Source: Eubacteriales bacterium (GTDB taxonomy: Bacteria; Bacillota; Clostridia; Christensenellales; Aristaeellaceae). Taken from it: DNA of 43,706 bases. Under the pieces are notes generated by a model that was not told the DNA's origin, did no database searches, and saw nothing but the letters and a program-made list of their open reading frames with translations. The position numbers and the translations under genes were made by a program. The stretch spans positions 1 to 43,706 of the forward strand of contig JAQVQY010000007.1 in assembly GCA_028701335.1 (NCBI GenBank), read 5' to 3'. Of the stretch, positions 1 to 6,818 are shown piece after piece; positions within the stretch are counted from its first letter, which is position 1; every line of letters starts with the position of its first letter.

Positions 1-77
1 TGCGCGTTTATTGATTTGGGTCAAAGATGCTATTTATCTTGACCCTGGATCACTGAAGAACAGAAGCATCGTAACTA

Positions 78-115
78 ACAAAGCGGTTTTAGCTTAATCG
101 CTATAACCGCTTTGT
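78..115. repeat. Structured inverted repeat, copy 1 of 2
   Basis: Perfect 10-bp arms CAAAGCGGTT (79-88) and AACCGCTTTG (105-114), extendable by one A-T pair, separated by exactly 16 nt. Inside the spacer AGC (91-93) can pair with GCT (100-102). A second copy with identical arms and spacer length lies at 18151-18186, where the inner pair is GGC/GCC, a compensatory change. Both copies are followed five bases later by GCYCTGA and then by another hairpin. The function is unknown; it could be a dispersed intergenic repeat or a small structured RNA. Confidence 0.7.
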
Positions 116-125
116 CTACGCTCTG

Positions 126-148
126 AAAAGGCCTGCGGGCCTTTTTTT
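126..148 (+). terminator. Intrinsic terminator
   Basis: Stem AAAAGGCC (126-133), loop TGCG, stem GGCCTTTT (138-145), with seven Ts at 142-148. It is strongest in the plus direction; the minus direction has only four Ts, so it might also end the decayed leucine-rich repeat gene. It follows the structured repeat at 78-115 by about ten bases. A second imperfect hairpin, GGGTCAAAGA against TCTTGACCC, lies upstream at 18-45. Together these could form the tail of a short plus-strand transcript or of a gene beyond the window edge. Confidence 0.7.
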
Positions 149-158
149 GTTTGCCGGC

Positions 159-514
159 TTACCCCCGCAATGCCTCCATTGGATTTTCGCTGCACGGGAT
201 GATGACGCTGGTGATGCTTTCGCGGCCTTCCAACGCGTTCACGCCGATGCCGCTGACCCCATCCGGGATATTTACTCCCTTGGCATCGCTGCGGCCGATC
301 CACCAATAGATGGAGTGAGGCGACTGCACCGCGCTCTGCGCGATGTTCAGGGTTTCAAGGCTGCTTAAGCCGCGGAAAGCGCCCTCCCCGATGGTTTGGT
401 GCCGTTTAACAATATGCCCTTCAGGCTTTCGCATCCTTCAAACGCCGAACTGCTGATGCTTGTAATCCAGGGCGGGACTGTCACACTCCGGACAGTTTTG
501 TTCCACTTGAACAC
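159..514 (-). pseudogene. Decayed BspA-type leucine-rich repeat gene
   Basis: Two reading frames on the minus strand carry pieces of LRR_5 (BspA-type) repeats. Upstream, around 395-514, is VTVPPWITSISSSAFEGC, ending in a stop. After a frameshift the downstream frame carries IGEGAFRGLSSLETLNI and stops at 159. Both show the family hallmark of AF/GC followed by L..L..P. There is no start codon, signal peptide or full repeat array, so this is the broken 3' part of a gene. It lies on the same strand and downstream of the intact leucine-rich repeat gene at 2300-3466 and may be a degraded paralog. The frame break could in principle be a sequencing error, but the missing 5' half argues for real decay. 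Confidence 0.6.
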
Positions 515-633
515 CCCGCGCCGCCGATGCCAACCATCACACCAAAAGCGGGGGCTCCGGGAATTCCAGCCTCCGTTTCATCGCCGGGATACCGGAAGGC
601 AATCGGCCCCCTGAGCTCTTCCCGGCATGGGGG

Positions 634-1341
634 TCACACACCTCCAAAATCCGCATCTTCATCAACCAAAATCCCTTTCAGCTGCCCGGGTTTTATTTTC
701 AGGATCACCTTTCCGGCATCGGGCAGGTCTACCGTGATGAAGTTCTCCCTGGCCTTGTAGGCGCAGTTAATCATCTTTCCGTTCAGCAGGATGGCCAGGC
801 TTCCGCCGCCGGCGATGTAGTACCCTTCTTCTTTCAGCGCCTGGTTTGGGGTGAGCCGCGTGAAGCGCCCATCCCCGTGAAAGGTGCACTCGACGTAATC
901 TTCCCCGATCCTTCCGCCCCAGGTGCCCAGGAGCGCCTGGTCCACCGACGGCGTGGCCGTCCCTTCCTTCACCTGAAGGCGTGTATAGTGTTCAGGCACG
1001 CGGCGGAAAATGCCCGTGGTCCCCCGGACACTCAGGCGCATCAGGCCGCCCTGCACCGTGATCCTGTCGGCTTTTTCGATTGTTTCGCAGGTACCAGTCT
1101 TGTCCAGGCCGGGGTCTTCGAATACCGTCATGATGTATTTCCCGTTTTGGATGAATGTGTACTGCCGCCAAAGATTCTCATGCAGCCCTACCCAGGAGCC
1201 GATGAGCTCCGGAGGCCAGCCCCCTGATTCGGGGAACACCAGCTGCTTTTCAGCGGGTTCCGCGGCAGCCGTCGGACACGTCACCTGGAGCAGCAGGCAC
1301 AGCGCCAGCAAGGTTCCGAGCAATCCCGTGATCTTTTTCAT
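634..1341 (-). CDS. Secreted two-lobe lipocalin-like protein, paralog A
   Basis: 235 residues. A Lys-Lys N-terminus, a hydrophobic core and an Ala-rich cleavage region (about residue 27) indicate Sec export; there is no lipobox. The mature part holds two similar halves: residues about 47-110 (IGSWVG, then NGKYIMTVF) and about 138-215 (LGTWGG, then CTFHGDGRFTRLTP). The pattern of G-[ST]-[WF]-x-G followed by an aromatic strand and a D/N-G turn resembles small lipocalin-like beta-barrel domains of Clostridia (DUF5640-type), but I cannot name the family with certainty. The start follows GGGAGG by eight bases. It is the downstream neighbour and clear paralog of the gene at 1477-2217. Its position behind an ECF sigma factor suggests an envelope role. 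No catalytic motif is visible. Confidence 0.8.
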   Translation of the reverse strand: MKKITGLLGTLLALCLLLQVTCPTAAAEPAEKQLVFPESGGWPPELIGSWVGLHENLWRQYTFIQNGKYIMTVFEDPGLDKTGTCETIEKADRITVQGGLMRLSVRGTTGIFRRVPEHYTRLQVKEGTATPSVDQALLGTWGGRIGEDYVECTFHGDGRFTRLTPNQALKEEGYYIAGGGSLAILLNGKMINCAYKARENFITVDLPDAGKVILKIKPGQLKGILVDEDADFGGV

Positions 1342-1388
1342 GCTGTCCGCCTCCCATTCAGTGTCCGCGGCCTGCCATGTCTGTCATG

Positions 1389-1424
1389 GGGGCTGCCGTG
1401 TCAAGGAGGAGGCGCGGCAGCCCC
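1389..1424 (-). other. Perfect 10-bp hairpin between secreted paralogs
   Basis: GGGGCTGCCG (1389-1398) and CGGCAGCCCC (1415-1424) can form a perfect stem in the 135-bp gap between the two secreted paralogs. No T-run follows on either strand, so it is not a classical intrinsic terminator. It could stabilise the 3' end of the upstream message or partly attenuate read-through to the downstream gene. Confidence 0.5.
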
Positions 1425-1476
1425 TGAGCCATTGAGTTGATCCCGGTTGGGTTTTTGGCCCGTTTCGGGGTTGATG

Positions 1477-2217
1477 TCACTCGATCCTCCACTGCTCCGG
1501 CACCTGCGCCAGCGGGCCGGCCCTCTTTATCAGTGTGGGGTGTGAATCCGGGAATTTGAACGTCAGGCTGGATTTTCTGGCTGTGTATTCGCACTTAATA
1601 ATCTTCCCACCCAAGAGGATGGCTAGTTCCCCCCCATCTACCCCTGTGAGGAAGGCCCCGTTCTCCGTCAACTCCAGCTGGGGCGTGACCCGCGTCACGC
1701 GTCCGTCCCCGTGGAAGGTCCATTCGACATATACTTCATCCATCTTGCCGCCGAAGGTTCCAACAATGGCAGGGTCCACGCCTGCCGCTGCCGTTTCCTC
1801 CTCTTCTTTCAAGCGGACCCACGGCATGCTGACCTTGCGGAACTCGCCTCTGTTTTCATTGTCGTACAGATGCCAGAGGTCGCCTTCCCCTGTGGTTTCA
1901 TAGGTCACTTCATCCGCCGGTTCAAGGTTTTTCGAGGTCCCGATCATGTTGTAGGAGGGCATGTCGAAATTGGTCAGCACGTGCCGTCCGTCCGGATAGA
2001 AACTCCAGCATCCCCAGGTGTGCATATAGAAGCCGACCCAGGAACCGATGGACTCCGGCGGCCAGCCGCCGGTTTCCGCGAATTCTTCCCGGTAGGCGGA
2101 TTCTGCTTGCGCAGGGGAGGTGTATTGGACGTTTTCAGCCAGCGCCGGAGCGGCGGACAGGGAAAGCAGCAGGCACAGCGCCAGCAGCGCTCCCAGCAGC
2201 CTTGAAGTTTTTTTCAT
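1477..2217 (-). CDS. Secreted two-lobe lipocalin-like protein, paralog B
   Basis: 246 residues with a clear signal peptide (MKKTSRLLGALLALCLLL, Ala-rich cleavage near residue 27). Like paralog A it has two related lobes: residues about 57-125 (IGSWVG, FYPDGRHVLT) and about 151-225 (VGTFGG, WTFHGDGRVTRVTP). The GGWPPE.IGSWVG block and the TFHGDGR block are nearly identical in both paralogs, showing a gene duplication on top of an older domain duplication. The start follows AAGGAAACATC. It lies 82 bp downstream of the leucine-rich repeat protein, same strand, probably in the same operon as the sigma factor. The molecular function is not known to me; secreted, probably ligand-binding rather than enzymatic. 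Confidence 0.8.
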   Translation of the reverse strand: MKKTSRLLGALLALCLLLSLSAAPALAENVQYTSPAQAESAYREEFAETGGWPPESIGSWVGFYMHTWGCWSFYPDGRHVLTNFDMPSYNMIGTSKNLEPADEVTYETTGEGDLWHLYDNENRGEFRKVSMPWVRLKEEEETAAAGVDPAIVGTFGGKMDEVYVEWTFHGDGRVTRVTPQLELTENGAFLTGVDGGELAILLGGKIIKCEYTARKSSLTFKFPDSHPTLIKRAGPLAQVPEQWRIE

Positions 2218-2299
2218 GATGTTTCCTTTCCTTTCCTTGGTGTTTCAGCCGTTCATTGCGAGTCTGGTTCCGGTCGGTCGTCGGCTTGCAGCAGCTATG

Positions 2300-3466
2300 T
2301 CAATCGCGCACGATTGTCAATGGGATTCCCTGTGCCTGCGCGTAGCGCTGTGCGGCTGAGCCCTCGCCCGTCCGCAGGGTCAGCAGGTCGCAGAAGCTGA
2401 AAGCGCCTTGCCCTATTTCTGTCAGGCTGTCTGGCAGTTCCAGGCTTTCCAGGGACAGGCACCAGGCGAAGGCCTGCATGCCCAGGCGGGTGAAGCCCTC
2501 CGGCAGCACGGCCTGCTCAAGCCCGGCGCACCAGGAAAAGGCAAAATTGCCGATATTTTTCAAACTCTCCGGGAACAGTACCTCCCGGAGGCTATCACAC
2601 CGCCAAAAGGCATAATCCGGGATCTGCGTGAGCCCTTCTGGCAGGGAAATGCTTTTCAGGCTGCGGCATTCATAAAAAGCGCTGGCGCCGATATCTTCCA
2701 GGCCATCGGGCAAGCCAACGTTCTCAAGGCCCTTGCAGCCCGCGAAAAGGCCGCCGCGGACCTGGCGGATCCCTCTGGGCAGCCTGATAGCGGGCAGCTT
2801 TTCGCAGTCCGAGAACGCGCCTTCGCCCAGCCCCTCCAGGCTCTCCGGCAGGGTGACGCTGAGCAGGCCCGTGCAGCCGTTGAACGCCAAATACCCGATG
2901 TTTTTCAGGCCCTCCGGGAAATTCAGGGAGGTGAGGCTTTTGCAGTCGGCAAACGCGGAGTTACCGATGTTCTGCAGCTTCATGCCGTCCCCGAAGTCAA
3001 CGGCCGCCAGGTTTTCGCAGCCGAAGAAAGCGGAGTCGCCAATGGTTACAAGACTCTGCGGAAGGGTGACACTCGTCACCTTCATGCTGCGGGCGAAGGC
3101 GCCGGCGCCGATGCCGGAAACCGGGACGCGTTGGATCGTGTCCGGAATGACTACCTTCCCTTCCTGCCCGAAATATCCTGTGATGACAAATCCCTTCACG
3201 CCGTTTTTATATGAGGTCATGTAAGTGAAGAAGAGGTCTTCCTGCGGAGCGAAGAGGAAGTCCAGCGCGCCGGTCTGCCCGGCAAAGGAGAGCGCCGTCG
3301 CGCAGACGAGCAGGGTCACCAGGATGGAGACCAGTACCAGCCTTAGAGGCCTGACCGCCCGCGTTTCGCCTCGGCCGCGGTAACAGGACAGCATCCGCTG
3401 AAAATTCTCTTCAAACGGTCCGTCCGCCCGAATGAATCCGTCCTTCAGGTCCCGCTTTCCGTTCAT
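2300..3466 (-). CDS. Membrane-anchored BspA-type LRR protein, candidate anti-sigma
   Basis: 388 residues. Residues 1-45 are hydrophilic and probably cytoplasmic, 46-66 form one membrane helix, and the rest is extracellular. From about residue 95 there are eleven LRR_5 repeats of about 23 residues, each with an AF..C-type core (for example SAFFGC, YAFWRC, QAFAWC), closed by a typical C-terminal cap. Its ATG overlaps the stop of the sigma gene (ATGA, 3463-3466), so the two are translationally coupled. Known ECF systems place a transmembrane anti-sigma factor exactly here, with a short cytoplasmic sigma-binding segment. By inference this protein is the cognate anti-sigma or sensor, with leucine-rich repeats as the outer domain. 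No recognised anti-sigma domain (ZAS, RsgI-N) can be seen, so that role is unproven. Confidence 0.88.
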   Translation of the reverse strand: MNGKRDLKDGFIRADGPFEENFQRMLSCYRGRGETRAVRPLRLVLVSILVTLLVCATALSFAGQTGALDFLFAPQEDLFFTYMTSYKNGVKGFVITGYFGQEGKVVIPDTIQRVPVSGIGAGAFARSMKVTSVTLPQSLVTIGDSAFFGCENLAAVDFGDGMKLQNIGNSAFADCKSLTSLNFPEGLKNIGYLAFNGCTGLLSVTLPESLEGLGEGAFSDCEKLPAIRLPRGIRQVRGGLFAGCKGLENVGLPDGLEDIGASAFYECRSLKSISLPEGLTQIPDYAFWRCDSLREVLFPESLKNIGNFAFSWCAGLEQAVLPEGFTRLGMQAFAWCLSLESLELPDSLTEIGQGAFSFCDLLTLRTGEGSAAQRYAQAQGIPLTIVRD

Positions 3467-3942
3467 AAGTACAGCTCCTCCTCCGCGTAGAATTTCTTCA
3501 GCTCTTTCCGGCCGCTCGCCATCCGGGACTTGACCGTTCCCTGCGGGACGCGCAGCATCCTCGCGATCTCGTTCACCCGATAGTGTTCAATGTAGTACAG
3601 CATGATGGGCAGCCGCTGCTTTTCGTCCAGCGCCAGCAGCGCGTCGTGCAGCGCGATGTTACCCTCAGGCGCAGGAGGGGGATCCGGGTCTGAGATGGCC
3701 TCTGCGATCAACTCGCGTTTGCGCTGCCGCTGTATAGTGTGGCACTGGTTGATGAGGATGCGGACCACCCAGGTTTCCATGTACCGTTCTTCCTTCAGGC
3801 GCCCGCGGTTTTCCCAGGCCTTCTCCAGCGTTTCCTGCACCGCGTCCTCATAATCGCAGCGCTGGGACAACTGCATGCGGCAGACCCGGTACAGGGTCTG
3901 TGTCATCTGGCCAACGCGCCGGGAAAACTCCTCGCCTGTCAT
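3463..3942 (-). CDS. ECF-family RNA polymerase sigma factor
   Basis: 159 residues from the preferred start at 3942, which follows GGAGG with eight bases spacing; an in-frame ATG at 3972 has no ribosome site and falls at the predicted transcription start. Region 2 is seen as DYEDAVQETLEKAWEN and the WVVRILINQC segment; region 4 as LDEKQRLPIMLYY followed by the helix-turn-helix VNEIARMLRVPQGTVKSRM. No extra C-terminal domain. The length fits group 4 sigma factors of the SigV/SigW kind. It probably directs transcription of its own operon: a matching AAACC-N16-CGTC promoter lies just upstream. The adjoining coupled leucine-rich repeat membrane protein is the likely regulator. Confidence 0.93.
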   Translation of the reverse strand: MTGEEFSRRVGQMTQTLYRVCRMQLSQRCDYEDAVQETLEKAWENRGRLKEERYMETWVVRILINQCHTIQRQRKRELIAEAISDPDPPPAPEGNIALHDALLALDEKQRLPIMLYYIEHYRVNEIARMLRVPQGTVKSRMASGRKELKKFYAEEELYL

Positions 3943-3978
3943 CTGACGCTCCTCCGCATTTGAGCCTTTCATACATTA

Positions 3979-4006
3979 GACGCGCAGAAAAGGGTTTTGG
4001 TTTGAG
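3979..4006 (-). promoter_or_regulatory. ECF-type promoter upstream of sigma gene
   Basis: On the minus strand CTCAAACC (complement of 3999-4006) is followed after 16 bases by CGTC (complement of 3979-3982). This fits the AAC...CGTC pattern recognised by extracytoplasmic-function sigma factors. The predicted start of transcription near 3972 gives a leader of about 30 nt containing the GGAGG site of the sigma gene. The agreement of spacing, motif and leader suggests autoregulation; this is inference from sequence alone. Confidence 0.55.
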
Positions 4007-4407
4007 GGGTTGACAGGAAATCCCTGATGACGGAGCCGGATTCATCCATCGATGAGAGGCATCAGCACAAAATAAGGCCGCATCATCACATGCGGTGATG
4101 TCCCGCGTGTTTCTGCGTGCCTCACGGCCGATCATCTCTTTTCTGTTGTTTTGATGCTGCTGTCTGCCTGTCGCTCAGGGGACTGCTCAGGGACGGGAAG
4201 GGGGCGTTCAGCCGGCGGCGGAATCATCCCGCGCGCGGCCATATCCTGCGGAATGGGCGCCGCGGCGGCAGGGCAAGGGGGCTGATGGACAGGGGCCGGC
4301 GGCCGCGCCGGACGCGCGGGCCGACCCTCTGCCTCATTATACTTCCGGCCAACGGCGGGGGCAACATATCGCAAAAAAACGTCTCGAAAATATTCGCCCC
4401 TGAAACC
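4007..4407. other. Intergenic stretch without recognised gene
   Basis: About 400 bp between the ECF promoter and the minus-strand terminator at 4408. Open frames exist on both strands because of the high GC, but none has a ribosome site, a recognisable domain or plausible protein composition. Nothing further is seen here. Confidence 0.5.
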
Positions 4408-4433
4408 AAAAAGAGGGCGGGTTTGCGCCGCCC
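4408..4433 (-). terminator. Intrinsic terminator (minus strand)
   Basis: On the minus strand GGGCGG (complement of 4428-4433) pairs with CCGCCC (complement of 4415-4420) and is followed by CTTTTTGGTTT. It lies about 50 bp beyond the stop of a decayed reading frame (4480-4600) and no intact gene uses it directly, so it is probably the surviving end of a lost gene. Confidence 0.6.
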
Positions 4434-4479
4434 TGGTTGAATCAATGAAAAGTTCGCCGCTGTCCCCGCGGCTGCCCGT

Positions 4480-4600
4480 TCAGGCCGGGATAATCACGTC
4501 GTGCGCATCAATCAGCGCATAATCGCGGCATCAGGTACTCTTTCACCTTGCGATTGGAGGCGCGAATCCAGCCATAGCCCGCGCAAGGGCGGGGCGCCGG
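4480..4600 (-). pseudogene. Possible 3' remnant of an unknown gene
   Basis: A minus-strand frame reads GYGWIRASNRKVKEYLM and then stops; the next frame continues IDAHDVIIPA and stops at 4480-4482, just before the terminator at 4408-4433. The residue composition is protein-like and the two pieces abut with one frameshift, suggesting the C-terminal end of a degraded gene. I do not recognise the family. It may be chance in GC-rich DNA. Confidence 0.3.
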
Positions 4601-4647
4601 CTGTTTTTATGCTTTTTCATGGCTCCGGCCCTTCCTCCAACCCGCTT

Positions 4648-4667
4648 AAAAGGCTTCCAGGCCTTTT
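4648..4667 (-). terminator. Terminator at end of GNAT gene
   Basis: AAAAGGC (4648-4654) and GCCTTTT (4661-4667) form a 7-bp stem with a 6-nt loop overlapping the GNAT stop codon. On the minus strand the stem ends in TTTT. It is short, so efficiency is uncertain. Confidence 0.5.
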
Positions 4668-5085
4668 ATGCCTCCATGCTAAACCGCACATAGCACAAGC
4701 AGCCTGTGCGGCTGGCCTCGGTAAAGCCCGCCGCCTCATAAAAGGCGCGGGTTTTTTCCCTGTTGTCCGTGAGCAGGACAATCTGGCGGATATGGCTGAA
4801 GCGGGCAAGCGCCGCCGCCAGCAGCTTCCGGCCGATCCCCCGGCGCTGGCGGGAAGCGAGCACCAGGATATCCTGGACATACAGAAGGCTCACCCCGTCC
4901 CCCACGCAGCGGATCAGGCCAACAAGCTCATCCCCCTCCCAAGCGCTCATGTGCCACAGGGCGCCGGGCAAAAGACCCGCCATTATGTCAGGGTGATCGG
5001 TGTAGGCCGTCCAGCCGGCGTCCAGATACAGGCGCGTGAGCGCCTCTGTGGGGACAGGGGCGTTTTCCAGGCAGCGGATGTCCAT
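4666..5085 (-). CDS. GNAT-family N-acetyltransferase
   Basis: 139 residues from the ATG at 5085, chosen because GGGAGGA lies about five bases upstream; longer in-frame starts to 5124 lack such a site. The acetyl-CoA binding motif A is seen as VQDILVLASRQRRGIGRKLL, with the R/Q-x-x-G-x-G signature in RRGIGR, and motif B near NREKTRAFYEAAGF. The length is typical of a single-domain GNAT enzyme. These proteins transfer an acetyl group from acetyl-CoA to an amine on a small molecule or protein; the substrate cannot be told from the sequence. It stands alone between a decayed region and a divergent operon. Confidence 0.85.
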   Translation of the reverse strand: MDIRCLENAPVPTEALTRLYLDAGWTAYTDHPDIMAGLLPGALWHMSAWEGDELVGLIRCVGDGVSLLYVQDILVLASRQRRGIGRKLLAAALARFSHIRQIVLLTDNREKTRAFYEAAGFTEASRTGCLCYVRFSMEA

Positions 5086-5177
5086 GGCTTCCTCCCTCAT
5101 CATTTCCTGGCGTGATGGTAGCACCGCGGCTTTCCATGGTCAATCAAAGGCCTGGGGAGCCGGCTCCTCAAGGCTGG

Positions 5178-5193
5178 CATAATGTGGTATAAT
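5178..5193 (+). promoter_or_regulatory. Extended -10 promoter for the DUF1934 operon
   Basis: TATAAT at 5188-5193 is preceded by TG one base upstream (TGGTATAAT), an extended -10 element. A -35 match is poor (TCCTCA at 5165-5170). The AAAGGAGG ribosome site and ATG follow at about 20-27 bp. Confidence 0.6.
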
Positions 5194-5219
5194 CCTATTA
5201 CCAAAGGAGGTGTTGCTGC

Positions 5220-5666
5220 ATGCGCGCCAAGCCAGTCAGGCTGACTGTTACCGGAATTGCTTACAATCGAAACGAGGAAGACGAGGCCATGCGGCTGACC
5301 ACTTTCGGGACCCTGTCGGGCAACCCTAAACAATGGAAGCTGCGCTATACTGAGCGCCAGGCCGACAGCCAGGAAAAACACGACATCACCATGACCATGG
5401 GCGAGGGCGTTGTCACCATGGCGCGCAAGGGCGCCTTTGGCAGCGACCTGGTGTTCCAGCAGGGGCACCGCTATGAGGGCAGCTACCGCACGCCCTACGG
5501 CGACCTGGCCATGGGCATTTTCCCCACGGAGGTGGATTACAGGGTGGGCGAGGATGGCGCGGGCGAAGTGAACCTCCGCTACCAGCTGGACATCCAGGGG
5601 CGTTATACCTCCGTCCACAAGCTTGACATCGCCTTTGAGGCCTCCCAAAAGGATGGCCGGGCTTGA
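5220..5666 (+). CDS. DUF1934 (YwiB-like) beta-barrel protein
   Basis: 148 residues, start supported by AAAGGAGG seven bases before the ATG. The sequence shows the DUF1934 pattern: a strand-rich barrel with LRYTE near the N-terminus, a central ITMTMGEGVVTMARKG segment and YRTPYGDLAMGIFPTEVDY, ending with LRYQLDIQG. The family has a lipocalin/streptavidin-like barrel and no known enzymatic role. It is predicted cytoplasmic, with no signal peptide. It heads a run of closely spaced or overlapping plus-strand genes to 8144. Confidence 0.85.
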   Translation: MRAKPVRLTVTGIAYNRNEEDEAMRLTTFGTLSGNPKQWKLRYTERQADSQEKHDITMTMGEGVVTMARKGAFGSDLVFQQGHRYEGSYRTPYGDLAMGIFPTEVDYRVGEDGAGEVNLRYQLDIQGRYTSVHKLDIAFEASQKDGRA

Positions 5667-6156
5667 TAAGGACGCGCTGAGCCTCAAGGCCCTGCTTGGC
5701 GGCCGGGGCTTCATCCGCCGCGACAGGTCACGCCGGGCGCTGTATGTCACCGACGCGCCCCGCCTTATGGGCGCGGACGCCTGGAAAAACACCCGCGCCC
5801 GGCTGAACGCTGCCGGATACACCCACGGACTCGAGAACGGCCTGGCTTACATAAGCTGGGATTATCCCAGGAGCCTGGCCTTCAGCCAGGCCCTTTTGGT
5901 CCCTGAGGGCTGGGAGGACGGGGAAGGCAGCCTGGCCGGCTTCTGCCGGATCCTGGGCCGGCATGAAGGGGCCTTTGCCCCGGAGATGCTCCCCGGATTC
6001 CTGCATTGCCTCAGCCTTTGGGACAAGGGGGAGGAAGGCGCCCTGCGCCGGGAGGCGGAGGCAAAATTGGCCCATGCCTTGAGGGAACGCTCCCCTCTTC
6101 CCGAATACCTCTTGCCCTTGCTGTTGAACCTGCCTGAAAGGAGAACGCCATGCTGA
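5653..6156 (+). CDS. Hypothetical protein
   Basis: 167 residues. The ATG at 5653, preceded by AAAAGG, overlaps the end of the DUF1934 gene by 14 bp; a longer in-frame start at 5623 would give an improbably large overlap. The N-terminal half is rich in Arg, for example RRDRSRRALYVTDAPRL, and contains a small alpha/beta-looking segment; the C-terminal half is mostly helical and leucine-rich. There is no signal peptide or membrane segment. I recognise no domain. Tight coupling with DUF1934 and the metallo-hydrolase (7-bp overlap downstream) shows it is a real gene. Confidence 0.75.
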   Translation: MAGLDKDALSLKALLGGRGFIRRDRSRRALYVTDAPRLMGADAWKNTRARLNAAGYTHGLENGLAYISWDYPRSLAFSQALLVPEGWEDGEGSLAGFCRILGRHEGAFAPEMLPGFLHCLSLWDKGEEGALRREAEAKLAHALRERSPLPEYLLPLLLNLPERRTPC

Positions 6157-6818
6157 TCACCTATCACGGCCACGCCGAGTTTATGCTGGAAACCGCCCAG
6201 GGGCAGCGCATTCTGTTTGACCCCTATGACGAACAGTCCGGATACCCCATGAAAAGGGTAAAGGCTGATGCGGTGCTCATCTCCCACCATCACTTTGACC
6301 ATGACTATGTGGACAAGGTGGACGGAAATCCGGTGGTGATTGACACCCAGGGCGCCCACAGCCCCCTTGAGGGCATCAGGGTGACCGGCTTTCCCTCCTT
6401 CCACGACGACGCCCAGGGATCAAAGCGCGGGCGTATCCTGTGCTGGCTGGTGGAAGCCGACGGGCTCAGGATTGCCCACCTGGGCGACCTGGGCATTGTG
6501 CCGGACAAGGGGCTCAAGGACAGCCTGTTTATGCCCGATATCCTCTTTATTCCCGTGGGAGGCTTCTACACCATCGATGCCATGCAGGCCCGCAAGACCA
6601 TTGATCTCCTTGAGCCCCGGGTGGCCATTCCCATGCATTACCGCAATGAGAAGGGCGGCTTTGACAAAATCAGCACCCTGAGCCCTTTCCTTGATGCCAT
6701 GAAGCCCCTGGACGCATCCTTCCAGCCTATCCTAAGGGTGGCTCAGGGGGATTTAAGCCAGCAACCCCGCCTGGTGGTGCTTGATATCCAGCCCGAGGCG
6801 CTCCGTGCAGATTCCTGA
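6150..6818 (+). CDS. MBL-fold metal-dependent hydrolase
   Basis: 222 residues. The metallo-beta-lactamase fold is shown by ISHHHFDHDYVD (residues about 44-55, the HxHxDH zinc site), a conserved ILFDPY near residue 24, AHLGDLG (about residue 109) and a late IPMHYR that supplies a ligand histidine. The arrangement is that of the UPF0173/YtkL-like L-ascorbate-lactonase-type branch, which hydrolyses esters or lactones of unknown identity. Cytoplasmic. The start overlaps the upstream gene by 7 bp and is preceded by GAAAGGAG. Confidence 0.88.
   Translation: MLITYHGHAEFMLETAQGQRILFDPYDEQSGYPMKRVKADAVLISHHHFDHDYVDKVDGNPVVIDTQGAHSPLEGIRVTGFPSFHDDAQGSKRGRILCWLVEADGLRIAHLGDLGIVPDKGLKDSLFMPDILFIPVGGFYTIDAMQARKTIDLLEPRVAIPMHYRNEKGGFDKISTLSPFLDAMKPLDASFQPILRVAQGDLSQQPRLVVLDIQPEALRADS

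Noticed and set aside
78..115. Integron attC site
   Set aside because: GTT and AAC occur in the wrong order for attC core sites, no integrase or cassette array is present, and the arms are perfectly symmetric.
440..500. Zinc-ribbon-like CPEC in a minus-strand frame
   Set aside because: It lies in a frame other than the leucine-rich repeat frame of the same DNA and has no second CxxC pair, so it is a chance reading.
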